A stretch of 64,000 bases of DNA from Candidatus Thalassospirochaeta sargassi (GTDB lineage: Bacteria; Spirochaetota; Spirochaetia; UBA9216): assembly GCA_028532855.1 (NCBI GenBank), contig JAQQAL010000007.1, forward strand, positions 1 to 64,000. Reading direction: 5' to 3'. Position numbers and translations under genes: made by a program. Under the pieces are notes generated by a model, which did not search any database, was not told where the DNA came from, and saw only the letters and a program-made list of their open reading frames with translations. Positions 27,149-36,251 of this stretch are shown here, in pieces (positions within the stretch are counted from its first letter, which is position 1; each line of letters begins with the position of its first letter).

Positions 27149-27831
27149 TGAAGAGGCTTGTTCCGGCATTATTCATTACCGCGGCATTGTGTTCCGGCTG
27201 CGGAAATAATCCGCCTGAACTCAAACAGATATACAATCAGATAAACTTTATAAATACTCCCGGTTCGGACACTGTTCTAGCTGAAATGGTGGTCTACATC
27301 AATACTGATGATGAAGACGGCAGCGATGATATTATTTCAATGAATGTGATTCATGAGAAAAGTGAGCTGTACTGGACCGCCGACAGTGACAGCTGGATTG
27401 AGCGCGACAGTCGCGGTATGAAATGGAGCGGCTCTCATCATATAAGCATGCCAGACGGCGGATTACTGCCGGCCGGCGAATATCGCGTGTTGATTACCGA
27501 TAAAGCGGGGGAGCGGGATGAAGATACTATCTTCGTACCGCTTATAAAGAATGTTCCCGATGTCCGAAGTTTTCCTGAAATAATGTTCGCCGATGAGGGG
27601 ACCTTTGAACTGAAAAGTCCCGAAAGCGGCAATACAATCTCGTTCTATGACCCGGCCGGCAGGCTGTTAGGGGCATATCGGGCGACTGCCGGTCTTGTGA
27701 ATATAGAAAGCTTGCGGGACGGTACATCAGTTTTAAAAAAATACAGAACTGTAACGGCAGCTTATTATAACAACAGGATAGGCGCCGGAATTGTATCCGG
27801 GCCCTATGCAAGACCTGAGAATTCTAAATAA
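27145..27831 (+). CDS. Predicted lipoprotein, unknown
   Basis: 228 residues with a lipoprotein signal (MMKRLVPALFITAALCSGC, Cys at 19). The mature part is β-rich and acidic, with a Trp-rich central stretch (YWTADSDSWIERDSRGMKW) and a mid-protein GGLLPAGEYRVLITDKAGE block similar to Ig-like or bacterial surface β domains. No enzymatic motif. Probably anchored in the periplasm or outer membrane. Start codon overlaps the stop of the acyltransferase gene, so the two are co-translated. Confidence 0.72.
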   Translation: MMKRLVPALFITAALCSGCGNNPPELKQIYNQINFINTPGSDTVLAEMVVYINTDDEDGSDDIISMNVIHEKSELYWTADSDSWIERDSRGMKWSGSHHISMPDGGLLPAGEYRVLITDKAGERDEDTIFVPLIKNVPDVRSFPEIMFADEGTFELKSPESGNTISFYDPAGRLLGAYRATAGLVNIESLRDGTSVLKKYRTVTAAYYNNRIGAGIVSGPYARPENSK

Positions 27832-27879
27832 AACAAAAAAAACTGCATCTTTTCATTTAGAAGTCAATCATAAATCGTC

Positions 27880-29229
27880 TTATATTTTTTTTAACATTGC
27901 CTGAAGTTTTTCTTTGCTGATCAGATTTACAGGACGGCTTTCCGAGAATTCCCTGGCTTTTCTGGAGAATCCTGAGCTGGTGACTATCATGCCCCGGCTT
28001 ACTGACGCCTTCTTCATCGCCTCATGGATTGCACGGGTCTGTGCCTCCTGAACGAGTTCAGGCACCCTCAAATACCATATCATAAGCGGGAGTTTCTTGG
28101 CACCACGCCATTTTGTCTCAGAATCGACTGCAATAACCTGGCAGCCGTTCTGAACCTCGCTTGTGTCACGGATGCTCATATTCATTGCTATAGTGAGTTT
28201 TTTGCAGATTTCTATAAACTCATTCCGACCGGCTGTTAGATAATCCTTCATCATATCATCAGTTCTAAGATCCTGATACTGACTTAGTTTTTCACCGACA
28301 TCCTTGAAAGTGGGTTTTTTAGCGTATACAAGCTCCCACTGCTCAATAGCCTTGTCTATATCCCGCCTCTGTTCGTAGCAATGTGCAAGGAAGTACCTCG
28401 CAAAGAGTATTTCCTGTCCGTGATTATCCGAATTTGCTATAGTCCGTTCGAGTTCGGTTATCGCTCTGTCATAGTTTTTAACGTTTATATAGCAGATTCC
28501 GCGTTCCAGAAGTGATTTTATTTTCAGTTCCGGATCTCTCTGTGATTTTTCAAAGGCGTTCAGGGCTCCGGCAAAGTCTTTTTTGTCTTTCAGCATCTTG
28601 CCGATGAAGAAATTAGCCTTATGATTTTCGGGATTATATCTCAGCGCAAGGTCAAGTTCAGTTTTTGCTTCCCCATGTCTTTTATTTCGGTAATAGATGC
28701 TGCCAAGCTTGAAATGAGCATCGGTATGCTGAGGGTTGAGTTCAATTGCTTTTTTGAAATGCTGAACAGCGCTGTCGGTTTTGTTGCGGTATTCAAAGAG
28801 GCTCCCGGCCTGATAAAACCATTCAGGTTCATCCGGTTCGAGTCTGATTAGAAGCAGATACTCCTTCAGCGCTTCTTCCGGCTGATTAAAATCGTTATAT
28901 AAACCGGCAATGGTTTTCCTGAAATCAACTTCTTTTAGAATGCCTGAAAAATCCCCGAATTCGTTGATTTTTTTCATTTCCATCAGCGCCAATTCTGATT
29001 TACCGTCGCCGAGGTATGAAAGTCCCAGAAGGTAATGAACCTCATAATTACGAGGCTCATTCGTAAGAAGCTGTTTAGCCTGTTTTATTGCAGCAGAATA
29101 TTTACCCTGCTTGTAGAGATCATGAATACCTGCTACCTTTCTAGGTGCCAGTACTGATCTGAGTATGAAGATAAGTGTAACGGCAGCCGCGCTGCCGACG
29201 ATAATAATTATAAGAAATACTGGTGCCAT
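27880..29229 (-). CDS. Membrane-anchored TPR protein with degenerate Mrr-like domain
   Basis: 449 residues: one N-terminal membrane helix (3-25), about eight TPR units (35-300, for example KQGKYSAAIKQAKQLLTNEP and NPQHTDAHFKLGSIYYRNKR), and a C-terminal domain (330-449) resembling the Mrr/RecB nuclease fold (SRGMIVTSSGFSRKAREFSE). The catalytic Gln-x-Lys strand seen in Mrr reads MIWYLR here, so nuclease activity is unlikely; the domain may bind nucleic acid or protein. It should face the cytoplasm. Divergent from the TPR gene at 29303. Confidence 0.75.
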   Translation of the reverse strand: MAPVFLIIIIVGSAAAVTLIFILRSVLAPRKVAGIHDLYKQGKYSAAIKQAKQLLTNEPRNYEVHYLLGLSYLGDGKSELALMEMKKINEFGDFSGILKEVDFRKTIAGLYNDFNQPEEALKEYLLLIRLEPDEPEWFYQAGSLFEYRNKTDSAVQHFKKAIELNPQHTDAHFKLGSIYYRNKRHGEAKTELDLALRYNPENHKANFFIGKMLKDKKDFAGALNAFEKSQRDPELKIKSLLERGICYINVKNYDRAITELERTIANSDNHGQEILFARYFLAHCYEQRRDIDKAIEQWELVYAKKPTFKDVGEKLSQYQDLRTDDMMKDYLTAGRNEFIEICKKLTIAMNMSIRDTSEVQNGCQVIAVDSETKWRGAKKLPLMIWYLRVPELVQEAQTRAIHEAMKKASVSRGMIVTSSGFSRKAREFSESRPVNLISKEKLQAMLKKI

Positions 29230-29302
29230 AGATACTCCAGTTAAGAGATTAATCTGTTATTAACTGAGTGTCAAATGTTCTGCCGGAAAAAATGGGGTTT
29301 GA

Positions 29303-30001
29303 ATGAAAAAAAATCTGTTAATCCTTACAGCATTTATCTTTATCGGCCGCCTTGGAGCCGAAAGTCTGTTTGAACAGGGTGAAGACCTGCTGCTGAATAA
29401 TCAGCTGACTGAGGCTGCAATGATGTTTGAAGCATCGCTTGAAGAGGATGATTCGAATGCGGACGCCTATCTTTATCTCGGGTATATCTACGAAGTAAAA
29501 CAAGACTATGAATCAGCCATAGGGGTTTTATCCCGGGGTGCCGAGAAAGCCTCTGGTAAAAAGGAACAGATATATTTTAATCTTGGAAACAACTACTTCA
29601 AGGCTGAAGATTTTGACACTGCCGCCATGATTTATTCAAAGGCCATGCAGAGCAGGAGCGGCTATGCCGAGCCCTATCTGAACAGGGCAAATTGCAGGGT
29701 TCGAACATCAGAATACAGTCTTGCAATAAGAGACTACAATTTGTTTCTGAATATGAAACCTGACGACCCTCAGCGTCCTCAGATTGAAAAAATGATCTCA
29801 ATGCTTGAATTGACTCTTGTTGAGGAGGAAAACCGTCGAAAAGATGAGGAACAGCGCAGGCTGGCCGAGGAAGCAAGGCAGAAAGCACTGCTTGATTCAG
29901 TATTGAATTCTCTCAGTAATGCCGGCTCGGATACTACAAACTTATCGGCTGAGTCCGAGAATATCGAAGATATTGAGATAGAATTAGACATAGAGGATTA
30001 A
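29303..30001 (+). CDS. Exported TPR protein
   Basis: 232 residues with a signal peptide (1-18, cut after GRLGAES or nearby). About four TPRs between residues 20 and 155 (ADAYLYLGYIYEVKQDYESA, KKEQIYFNLGNNYFKAEDFD), then a charged coiled coil (170-200, EEENRRKDEEQRRLAEEARQ) and an acidic tail ending IEIELDIED. Periplasmic scaffold of unknown partner. The next TPR gene starts one base after its stop and shares the same coiled-coil style, so the two likely work together. Confidence 0.75.
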   Translation: MKKNLLILTAFIFIGRLGAESLFEQGEDLLLNNQLTEAAMMFEASLEEDDSNADAYLYLGYIYEVKQDYESAIGVLSRGAEKASGKKEQIYFNLGNNYFKAEDFDTAAMIYSKAMQSRSGYAEPYLNRANCRVRTSEYSLAIRDYNLFLNMKPDDPQRPQIEKMISMLELTLVEEENRRKDEEQRRLAEEARQKALLDSVLNSLSNAGSDTTNLSAESENIEDIEIELDIED

Positions 30002-30002
30002 A

Positions 30003-31925
30003 ATGGACAGAAGAATTATAATAATTATAGCAGCTGTCGTACTTATTGCTGCAGCTTTGCTTCTTTTTTTTCTTGTAGGCTCCGGCGGTGACGGCAGTGA
30101 GTTGACTGCAGCCGAGCTTGAGTACCAGAAGATAAGGTCTAATACCCTTATTCTTGCTGAAGATTACATGGAAAAGGGCGATTTCCAGCGTGCTCTTGAT
30201 CTTCTTGATGAGCTTCTGATTCAGGATGCAGGCGATGAAGAAGTCAGGGAGCTGCGCGACAGGGTACTGGCGGCACGAGAGGCTGATGAATCTGAAGAGG
30301 AGCTGGCTGATAAACAGCAGCAGGATGATCTGGTTGAAACCCTTGAGGATCTAGGTGAGTCAATAAGTAATCAGACGCCCGTTGTGACTATAAATGAGCA
30401 GAAAGATACCTCGGAAGAAGATCAGCGCAGGCTGGAGCAGCAGCTTGCCGAGCTTGAAGAACAGAAGCGACTGGCTGAAGAACGAAAAAAAGAGGAAGAA
30501 GCCCGTCTCGCGGCCCTGTCTGAGGCTGAGAGAGAAAAGTCTGAGAAGGTCAGGCAGCTGATTGATGAGGGTGTCAGGAAAATGGAAAATGAAGAATATG
30601 CCGATGCCCGTGACAGTTTTGATGAAGCTATCGAACTAAGTCCCCGTGAGGCTGAAGCCTATGCCCATAAGGGGGAATCTTATTTTCAGGAAGATAAATC
30701 GAATCAGATTAACATAAGAGAAGCCGTTGAATATGCAAATAAGGCGGTGGATTATGATAAATCTCTCTGGATCCCGCATAACACCCTCGGCAAAATTTAT
30801 GTTGAAACTAAAAATTATACCGAGGCCATCAAGGAATTCAAGGAAGCAACAAGGCTGAACCCCGAAAATACCGATATCCTCTACGAACTGGGAAAGGTTC
30901 AGTACAGAGCAGGACAGTATAATGATGCAAGAATGTCTTTTGAAGGGGTGATTCACCTTGATCCGACACACCACAGGGCTTATTACAATCTTGGTGCATC
31001 TTTTCTTAAACTGGGCAAGGCTTCATCGGCACTTGATGCATATCAGAAGGCTATTGCCGCGAATCCTTCCTATGATTCAGCTTATTTCGCGGCCGGCAAT
31101 CTGCTTAACCAGGCCGGTCAGCTGTCCCAGGCGGAAACATATTTAAAGAAAGCAGCTACATTGAAACCTGATAACGTTAAATATCTTGATGTACTTTCGG
31201 TAGTATTATACAAGGAAGGAAAGTATTCGGACGCAGAGAAATATCTGGAAAAGTCACTGGGTCTTGTTCCTGATTCGGCTGAGACTAATTACAATATGGC
31301 TCTGACTCTGATGAAACAGGATCGATATGCCGACGCCCTTAACTACTCGGTAAAATCCGTACAGGGAGCATCTTCGAATGCCGGGTATTTATATACTCTG
31401 GGCGAGATTAGCGAAGCACTGGGGGACAGAACCAACGCGGTCGCCTTTTACGAAAAGGCTGCTGGCCTTGATTCATCTTATCTGCTGCCGAGGATCAACC
31501 TTGGTAAGATATATGATGAGACAGGTGAATACGATAAGGCCCTCGAACACCTCGTAAACGCCTACAAGCTTGCTCCGGAATCGCTGGAGGTTAACAACAA
31601 TCTCGGAAATGTTTATCTTCACACCGAACTCTATGAAGACAGCATAAAGCACTACAAAAAGGCTATCGAGAAAAAACCGAATGCAACCCTGATCAGGTAC
31701 CACCTTGCTATTGCATATATTGAGACTGATCAGCAGGATCCTGCTGTTAAAACCCTGAGTGAACTGATAAAGGTTGACCCCAACTATTGGGATGCCTATT
31801 ATCGTCTCGGTCATCTGATGTTCAAGGCCGGGGACGAAGAAGGGGCTTCATCGGTATTCAAGGCATTGCTTGACAAGAATCCCGATTATGAGAAAAGGGA
31901 TGAAATAGAGGAGCTTATCCTATAA
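30003..31925 (+). CDS. Membrane-anchored TPR protein, large
   Basis: 640 residues: N-terminal membrane helix (5-27), TPR-like pair (45-85), charged coiled coil (about 130-180, EEQKRLAEERKKEEEARLAA), then a long array of about eleven TPRs (185-630; NPENTDILYELGKVQYRAGQ and DPTHHRAYYNLGASFLKLGK are examples). The topology puts the TPR array in the periplasm. It follows the preceding TPR gene by one base. Such paired TPR proteins in spirochaetes often scaffold envelope complexes; the partner here is unknown. mutL is convergent 17 bases later. Confidence 0.78.
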   Translation: MDRRIIIIIAAVVLIAAALLLFFLVGSGGDGSELTAAELEYQKIRSNTLILAEDYMEKGDFQRALDLLDELLIQDAGDEEVRELRDRVLAAREADESEEELADKQQQDDLVETLEDLGESISNQTPVVTINEQKDTSEEDQRRLEQQLAELEEQKRLAEERKKEEEARLAALSEAEREKSEKVRQLIDEGVRKMENEEYADARDSFDEAIELSPREAEAYAHKGESYFQEDKSNQINIREAVEYANKAVDYDKSLWIPHNTLGKIYVETKNYTEAIKEFKEATRLNPENTDILYELGKVQYRAGQYNDARMSFEGVIHLDPTHHRAYYNLGASFLKLGKASSALDAYQKAIAANPSYDSAYFAAGNLLNQAGQLSQAETYLKKAATLKPDNVKYLDVLSVVLYKEGKYSDAEKYLEKSLGLVPDSAETNYNMALTLMKQDRYADALNYSVKSVQGASSNAGYLYTLGEISEALGDRTNAVAFYEKAAGLDSSYLLPRINLGKIYDETGEYDKALEHLVNAYKLAPESLEVNNNLGNVYLHTELYEDSIKHYKKAIEKKPNATLIRYHLAIAYIETDQQDPAVKTLSELIKVDPNYWDAYYRLGHLMFKAGDEEGASSVFKALLDKNPDYEKRDEIEELIL

Positions 31926-31942
31926 GAGGCTCCTGTATACAG

Positions 31943-33766
31943 TTAAAAGGTCCTGCCGAACATTTTAAACAGCTGGTCTCTTGAGATCAGCTGTATCAGC
32001 GGCCTGCCGTGCGGGCATCGCTGATTATCCATTTCAAGTACTGCTTGGGCTATCTCGATAGCCGAAATGTTGTCGATTGAGTCACCGTCTTTTATGGCCG
32101 TACGGCATGATATCATGGCGTACAGCTCCCTTTTAAGCTCTTCCGCATCATTAACAGCATTTTTAAAAAAACTCAATATTTCGTCCTCCATTCCGCTGCA
32201 GAGAGAGGGTAGAGAGTTTATCAGCCATTCGCCGTCTGAAATCTTTTGCAGTTCAAAGCCCAGGGCGGTATAATCATCAAGGTTTCGCTCGAGTGATATC
32301 TCCTCGTCGCGCTCAAGATTTAGCGACATTGGAACAAGCAGTTCCTGACGCTCAGGATTCTTCCTGCTGAGGTTGTTGTATATTATACGCTCATGTGCCG
32401 CATGCTGATCAATAAGCATGAGATTCTCGCCATGTTCAAAAATAAGAAAAAGATTGAAAATCTGTCCAAGATAAACGAGCGGTGTTGAATGGGTTGTTGA
32501 ATGGGTATGTTGCTGTTCCGCAGACCCTGTATCCACTAGTGCTTTTCCGATTTTATCAATGCTTTCAATCCTGAATATGCTTTCTCTCTCAGATGCAGCT
32601 GATTCGGAGGCTCCTGAAGTAGGTCTTTTTACTGAGTTTAAGCTGATCCTGTGAACTCTGTTATTTATAATCGGCGGTCGGCCGGTTTCCGGAAGATCAA
32701 GCTTCTGCTGCCTTAGCTCAGGAGTTTTCCTGTCGAAAGCTGGAAGTTCAGCTTTGAATGAATTGCGATCACGCAGAAAACCTCCTACAGCCTCGGTGAC
32801 TATATGATGGATGCCGGGCAGATTTCGAAACTTGACCTCGCGTTTGGCCGGGTGTATGTTGAAATCTACATGTTCCGGCGGAATTTCAAGAAATAAAAAA
32901 CAAACAGGGTGGCATCCGCCGGGAAGATAAGAAGAGTAGGCGTAATCGACAGCCTGAACCAGGGAATAATCGCTTATCCGGCGGTTATTTATGAATACGT
33001 GTATATATTTTCTGTCTTTACGATAGAGTGTGGGGGTTCCGAGTGCCGCCGACACCTTGATGCCGTCGTTCTCCAGGTTGAACGACTGGAGAAATTCGGG
33101 CCTGAACAGGCTTCCCCAGGCTGACAAAACCCTCTGCCTGATATCCGCCGCGGGCATAAACAGTTTAAGCTTGCCGTTGTTGAAATACCTGAAATTGATG
33201 TCAGTCTGCGGCAGAGCCTTCTCGATGAACATCGTCCTGCACTGCGCCGCCTCAGCTGATGAACTCTTGAGAAAATTCCTCCGTCCGGGCATTGAATAGA
33301 ATAAATCGCGTACGCTAATGACCGTCCCCGGGGCGCCGCGGCTTCTGCTGAGATTACGCAGGCTTCCGTCTGAAATTTCCAGCTTGTTGCCCGGCTCGTC
33401 AGCAGATACAGCACTGATAATAGACAGTCGCGAACATGAGGCAATACTGGAAAGTGCCTCGCCGCGGAATCCCAGTGTGTTTGTGGAATAAATATCTTCG
33501 AAATCAGTTATCTTGCTAGTCGCATGCGGAAGAAAGCATTTTTTAAGATCTTCTTCATCCATGCCGGAACCGTTGTCGACGACACGAATTTCTTCAATTC
33601 CTCCGCTTTGGATGTAGAGGCTGATATCGGTTGCTCCGGCATCAATTGAATTGTCTAACAGTTCCCTGACAACTGCCTGCGGACGGTCAATAACCTCGCC
33701 CGCGGCAATTCGCCGGGCAACTGAATCCCGGAGAATGTTAATTCTCCGGGTAGTTGTTTTATTCAT
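31943..33766 (-). CDS. mutL: DNA mismatch repair protein MutL
   Basis: 607 residues. N-terminal GHKL ATPase: RIAAGEVIDRPQAVVRELLD, NSIDAGATDI, VVDNGSGMDEEDL, HATSKI and NTLGFRGEALSSI. Linker rich in Ser at 340-410. C-terminal dimerisation and endonuclease region with DQHAAHERIIYN and MDNQRCPHGRP. In nicking MutL proteins the first motif ends with a second Glu (DQHAxxExxxxE); here an Asn is in that place, so the nicking activity may be altered. No mutS is in the window. It is last in a minus-strand run behind three exported protein genes. Confidence 0.95.
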   Translation of the reverse strand: MNKTTTRRINILRDSVARRIAAGEVIDRPQAVVRELLDNSIDAGATDISLYIQSGGIEEIRVVDNGSGMDEEDLKKCFLPHATSKITDFEDIYSTNTLGFRGEALSSIASCSRLSIISAVSADEPGNKLEISDGSLRNLSRSRGAPGTVISVRDLFYSMPGRRNFLKSSSAEAAQCRTMFIEKALPQTDINFRYFNNGKLKLFMPAADIRQRVLSAWGSLFRPEFLQSFNLENDGIKVSAALGTPTLYRKDRKYIHVFINNRRISDYSLVQAVDYAYSSYLPGGCHPVCFLFLEIPPEHVDFNIHPAKREVKFRNLPGIHHIVTEAVGGFLRDRNSFKAELPAFDRKTPELRQQKLDLPETGRPPIINNRVHRISLNSVKRPTSGASESAASERESIFRIESIDKIGKALVDTGSAEQQHTHSTTHSTPLVYLGQIFNLFLIFEHGENLMLIDQHAAHERIIYNNLSRKNPERQELLVPMSLNLERDEEISLERNLDDYTALGFELQKISDGEWLINSLPSLCSGMEDEILSFFKNAVNDAEELKRELYAMISCRTAIKDGDSIDNISAIEIAQAVLEMDNQRCPHGRPLIQLISRDQLFKMFGRTF

Positions 33767-33779
33767 ACGTTGTTTATAT

Positions 33780-36239
33780 TTAGAAAGACACCCTCATGTC
33801 AACAGACATCGCAAAGCTTGTGTTCAGAGTACCGTCGTCGTTTATGACAAGGTCGCCGTCATCATCACGCTCATATGTTGTTGCGAACTGAAGTGCAATA
33901 TCAAGTGAGTCATCAAATGGATAAACAAGCTCGCCGGAAAAGATTGTGTCTGAATCGAAGAGCTGAAAGTCCTGTGTTCCGGCAACAGCATCCTGAATGC
34001 TGTCTACAAGGCCTGTTCGGGAATAAGAAACGGAACCGTACAGGCCCAGTACAGGAATTACATCCTCCATCAGCATTGCCGTCAGGCTGAATGAGTCTTG
34101 AGCGGAGAAGTCAAATGAGCCGTCATCGTTTATGCTCCACGGCCAGTAATAGCCGCCGCCGACTTTAACTGCATCAAATAAGTTGATTGAAAGATCTCCG
34201 TAGATTCCCATTGTGTATTCCTGGTAATCGGAGTCGAGCGGTGCAGCAATATAATCAAGCAGTTCATAATACTGTGACGTCTTATTAGTAAGATAATCAT
34301 TAGCATAGAAACTCGGGGTGAATACCCCCTTGCTGAAGCGGTATTCGAGTCTGTATTCAAAGTTTAGAATATTACCGAAGAATCCGCCGATAAGTCCGTA
34401 ATTGTTAAGAGCGGAGATAAAATCAGGTTGATCGCTGTTGTAGATTGTTTCCCAATGCCAGACATCATCCTCGTAGAGCACAAAGCCGGCAGCTTCTGCA
34501 AAGAAGGTAAGGTTGATAGGATCAATCGGCAGGCCTATGTCGAAGGCTCCGTTAAGAACTAATGGATCAAAGAGTCCGGTTGTATCCTCAATCTCTGAAT
34601 CCGGATTGATGTCTGTAATTCCGGAGAGCCCGAATGCAAGCGGGAACTTTTCTCCGCCGGGAATGTAGACAAGTCTTCCACCGAAAATTGTAGGATCTGC
34701 AGCATCGTCAAGGACTCCTTCAAAACCGAATTTTTCAAAGGTTACGCCGGTGTTGATTCCGACCTTTCTGACTGCTGGAAATTCAATGTTATTTGAAAAA
34801 TCGCGCATCAGAATTCCGTAGCCGATAGTCATATTATCAAGGTTTCCGAATTTGAAGTAGAAATCATCCCCGTTGTCGCCCCACTGCAGGTAATTTATTT
34901 TAAGAAAAAGGTCGCTCATAATATCGAATAAGATTTCCGAGGTTCCCTCCTGATCGGTACCGAATGACCATTCATTATTCTCAGCAGGCCAGTACCAGCT
35001 TTCCCAATCAAAGAGATTGTCCTGGTATATTACCGGTAGATAGAGTTTTGCTCTGAACTCGCCAATTTCAAACTCAGGCTGTATAACCGCCTTTGCGTAG
35101 GTTTCACCGTCGATGAGGATTGAGCCTATCTCAAAGCCTAGCATATCGAAGAGGTTATCAAAGAATTCACCCACAGCAGTCGGTTCTTCATCTTCTTCTG
35201 TTTCCTCTTCTTCCTCCTGATCTTCACCTTGATCATCAGTATCAGGTCTAGGATCTCCAGTCAGGAAGGCTGCAGCCGAGCCTGATCTTGAGAGCTGGGG
35301 AGTCTCTCGAACAGATTTCTCTTCTATCCCGTTATCAGTTGTTTCAAGAGCCTTGCCGTCGGAGGATGCATCATCAGCTTTTTCTGCGTTTTCAGGTCCG
35401 TCAGAGGGAGTTTCATCAGCTTCGCCGTCATCATCCGGGTCACCTGTACCATCGTCAGCTGCGTCGTCGGCAGGCTGTTCATCATCAGAACCGTCTTCAG
35501 CAGCAGATTCTTCCTCCCCATCATCGGCCTGATCATCGGCAGGATCTTCAGCCTGTTCAGCCGGGTCTGATTTTACTGTATGACCTGGGACCTGTGCTGG
35601 ATCAGTTCCCCTGAAGTCCATTCCGCTGAATATTGACGACAGGCTCTGGGCACTCGCTGCTGTTGCCTGAAATGTTTCGGCAAAAACATCAGCAAGCTGA
35701 CCGGCTGATACATTTAAAGTTTCACCGGAAAGCAGGCTTGAAAATTCAACCTTACCTTCGTTAACGGCGACAACCCCAATCGAATCAATTACAAAGTCGG
35801 TTCCGCGAACTCCGCAGACCGCTGATTGAGTTATTATCGAATAATTCTCATATCCTAAACCGGCACGTGCGGCAATAACTCTTAATTTTCCGTTGAAAAG
35901 TGAAAAGTCGTTTGATTCATCAGCTGAAGTCTGGAAGGCTTCTATCTGAAAAACCGAGTTTTCGGATATTTTCAGGATTGAGCCGTTAGGATCAAGCTGA
36001 ATCTCTGCACTGGTATTATAGGTTTTAATCGTGGATCCTGGAAAAAGCTCCATGCCCATAAAAACCTCGCCGACGTAATCACCCGTACTGTCAAATACCT
36101 CAAGTTCAAAATCATCATCGTAGTAAACGAGGAAGGCAGTAGGGCTGCTGCTGTTCTGTGCCGTAAGAGGTGCGGCGAAAATAATAAATAATGCCAGCAC
36201 AAAACCGGCAGTTGTAAAAATCTTTTTGTTACAATTCAT
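33780..36239 (-). CDS. FecR-domain protein fused to an outer-membrane barrel
   Basis: 819 residues: signal peptide (1-27), FecR-like domain (about 55-190; KISENSVFQIEAF, GVRGTDFVIDSIGVVAVNEG), a very acidic linker (about 215-345), then a β-barrel region of about 450 residues ending in Phe (SMSVDMRVSF-type end; the last residue is F), as expected for outer-membrane assembly. The barrel resembles that of the neighbouring 458-residue protein (shared YLKINYLQWGDNGDDFYFKF-like and TIFGGRLVYIPG segments). FecR domains here are likely periplasmic binding modules. Function unknown. Confidence 0.75.
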   Translation of the reverse strand: MNCNKKIFTTAGFVLALFIIFAAPLTAQNSSSPTAFLVYYDDDFELEVFDSTGDYVGEVFMGMELFPGSTIKTYNTSAEIQLDPNGSILKISENSVFQIEAFQTSADESNDFSLFNGKLRVIAARAGLGYENYSIITQSAVCGVRGTDFVIDSIGVVAVNEGKVEFSSLLSGETLNVSAGQLADVFAETFQATAASAQSLSSIFSGMDFRGTDPAQVPGHTVKSDPAEQAEDPADDQADDGEEESAAEDGSDDEQPADDAADDGTGDPDDDGEADETPSDGPENAEKADDASSDGKALETTDNGIEEKSVRETPQLSRSGSAAAFLTGDPRPDTDDQGEDQEEEEETEEDEEPTAVGEFFDNLFDMLGFEIGSILIDGETYAKAVIQPEFEIGEFRAKLYLPVIYQDNLFDWESWYWPAENNEWSFGTDQEGTSEILFDIMSDLFLKINYLQWGDNGDDFYFKFGNLDNMTIGYGILMRDFSNNIEFPAVRKVGINTGVTFEKFGFEGVLDDAADPTIFGGRLVYIPGGEKFPLAFGLSGITDINPDSEIEDTTGLFDPLVLNGAFDIGLPIDPINLTFFAEAAGFVLYEDDVWHWETIYNSDQPDFISALNNYGLIGGFFGNILNFEYRLEYRFSKGVFTPSFYANDYLTNKTSQYYELLDYIAAPLDSDYQEYTMGIYGDLSINLFDAVKVGGGYYWPWSINDDGSFDFSAQDSFSLTAMLMEDVIPVLGLYGSVSYSRTGLVDSIQDAVAGTQDFQLFDSDTIFSGELVYPFDDSLDIALQFATTYERDDDGDLVINDDGTLNTSFAMSVDMRVSF

Positions 36240-36251
36240 TGGTACCTCCTG

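Noticed and set aside
35288-35614. His/Arg/Gln-rich 108-residue plus-strand frame
   Set aside because: Complement of the acidic linker of the FecR-barrel gene.
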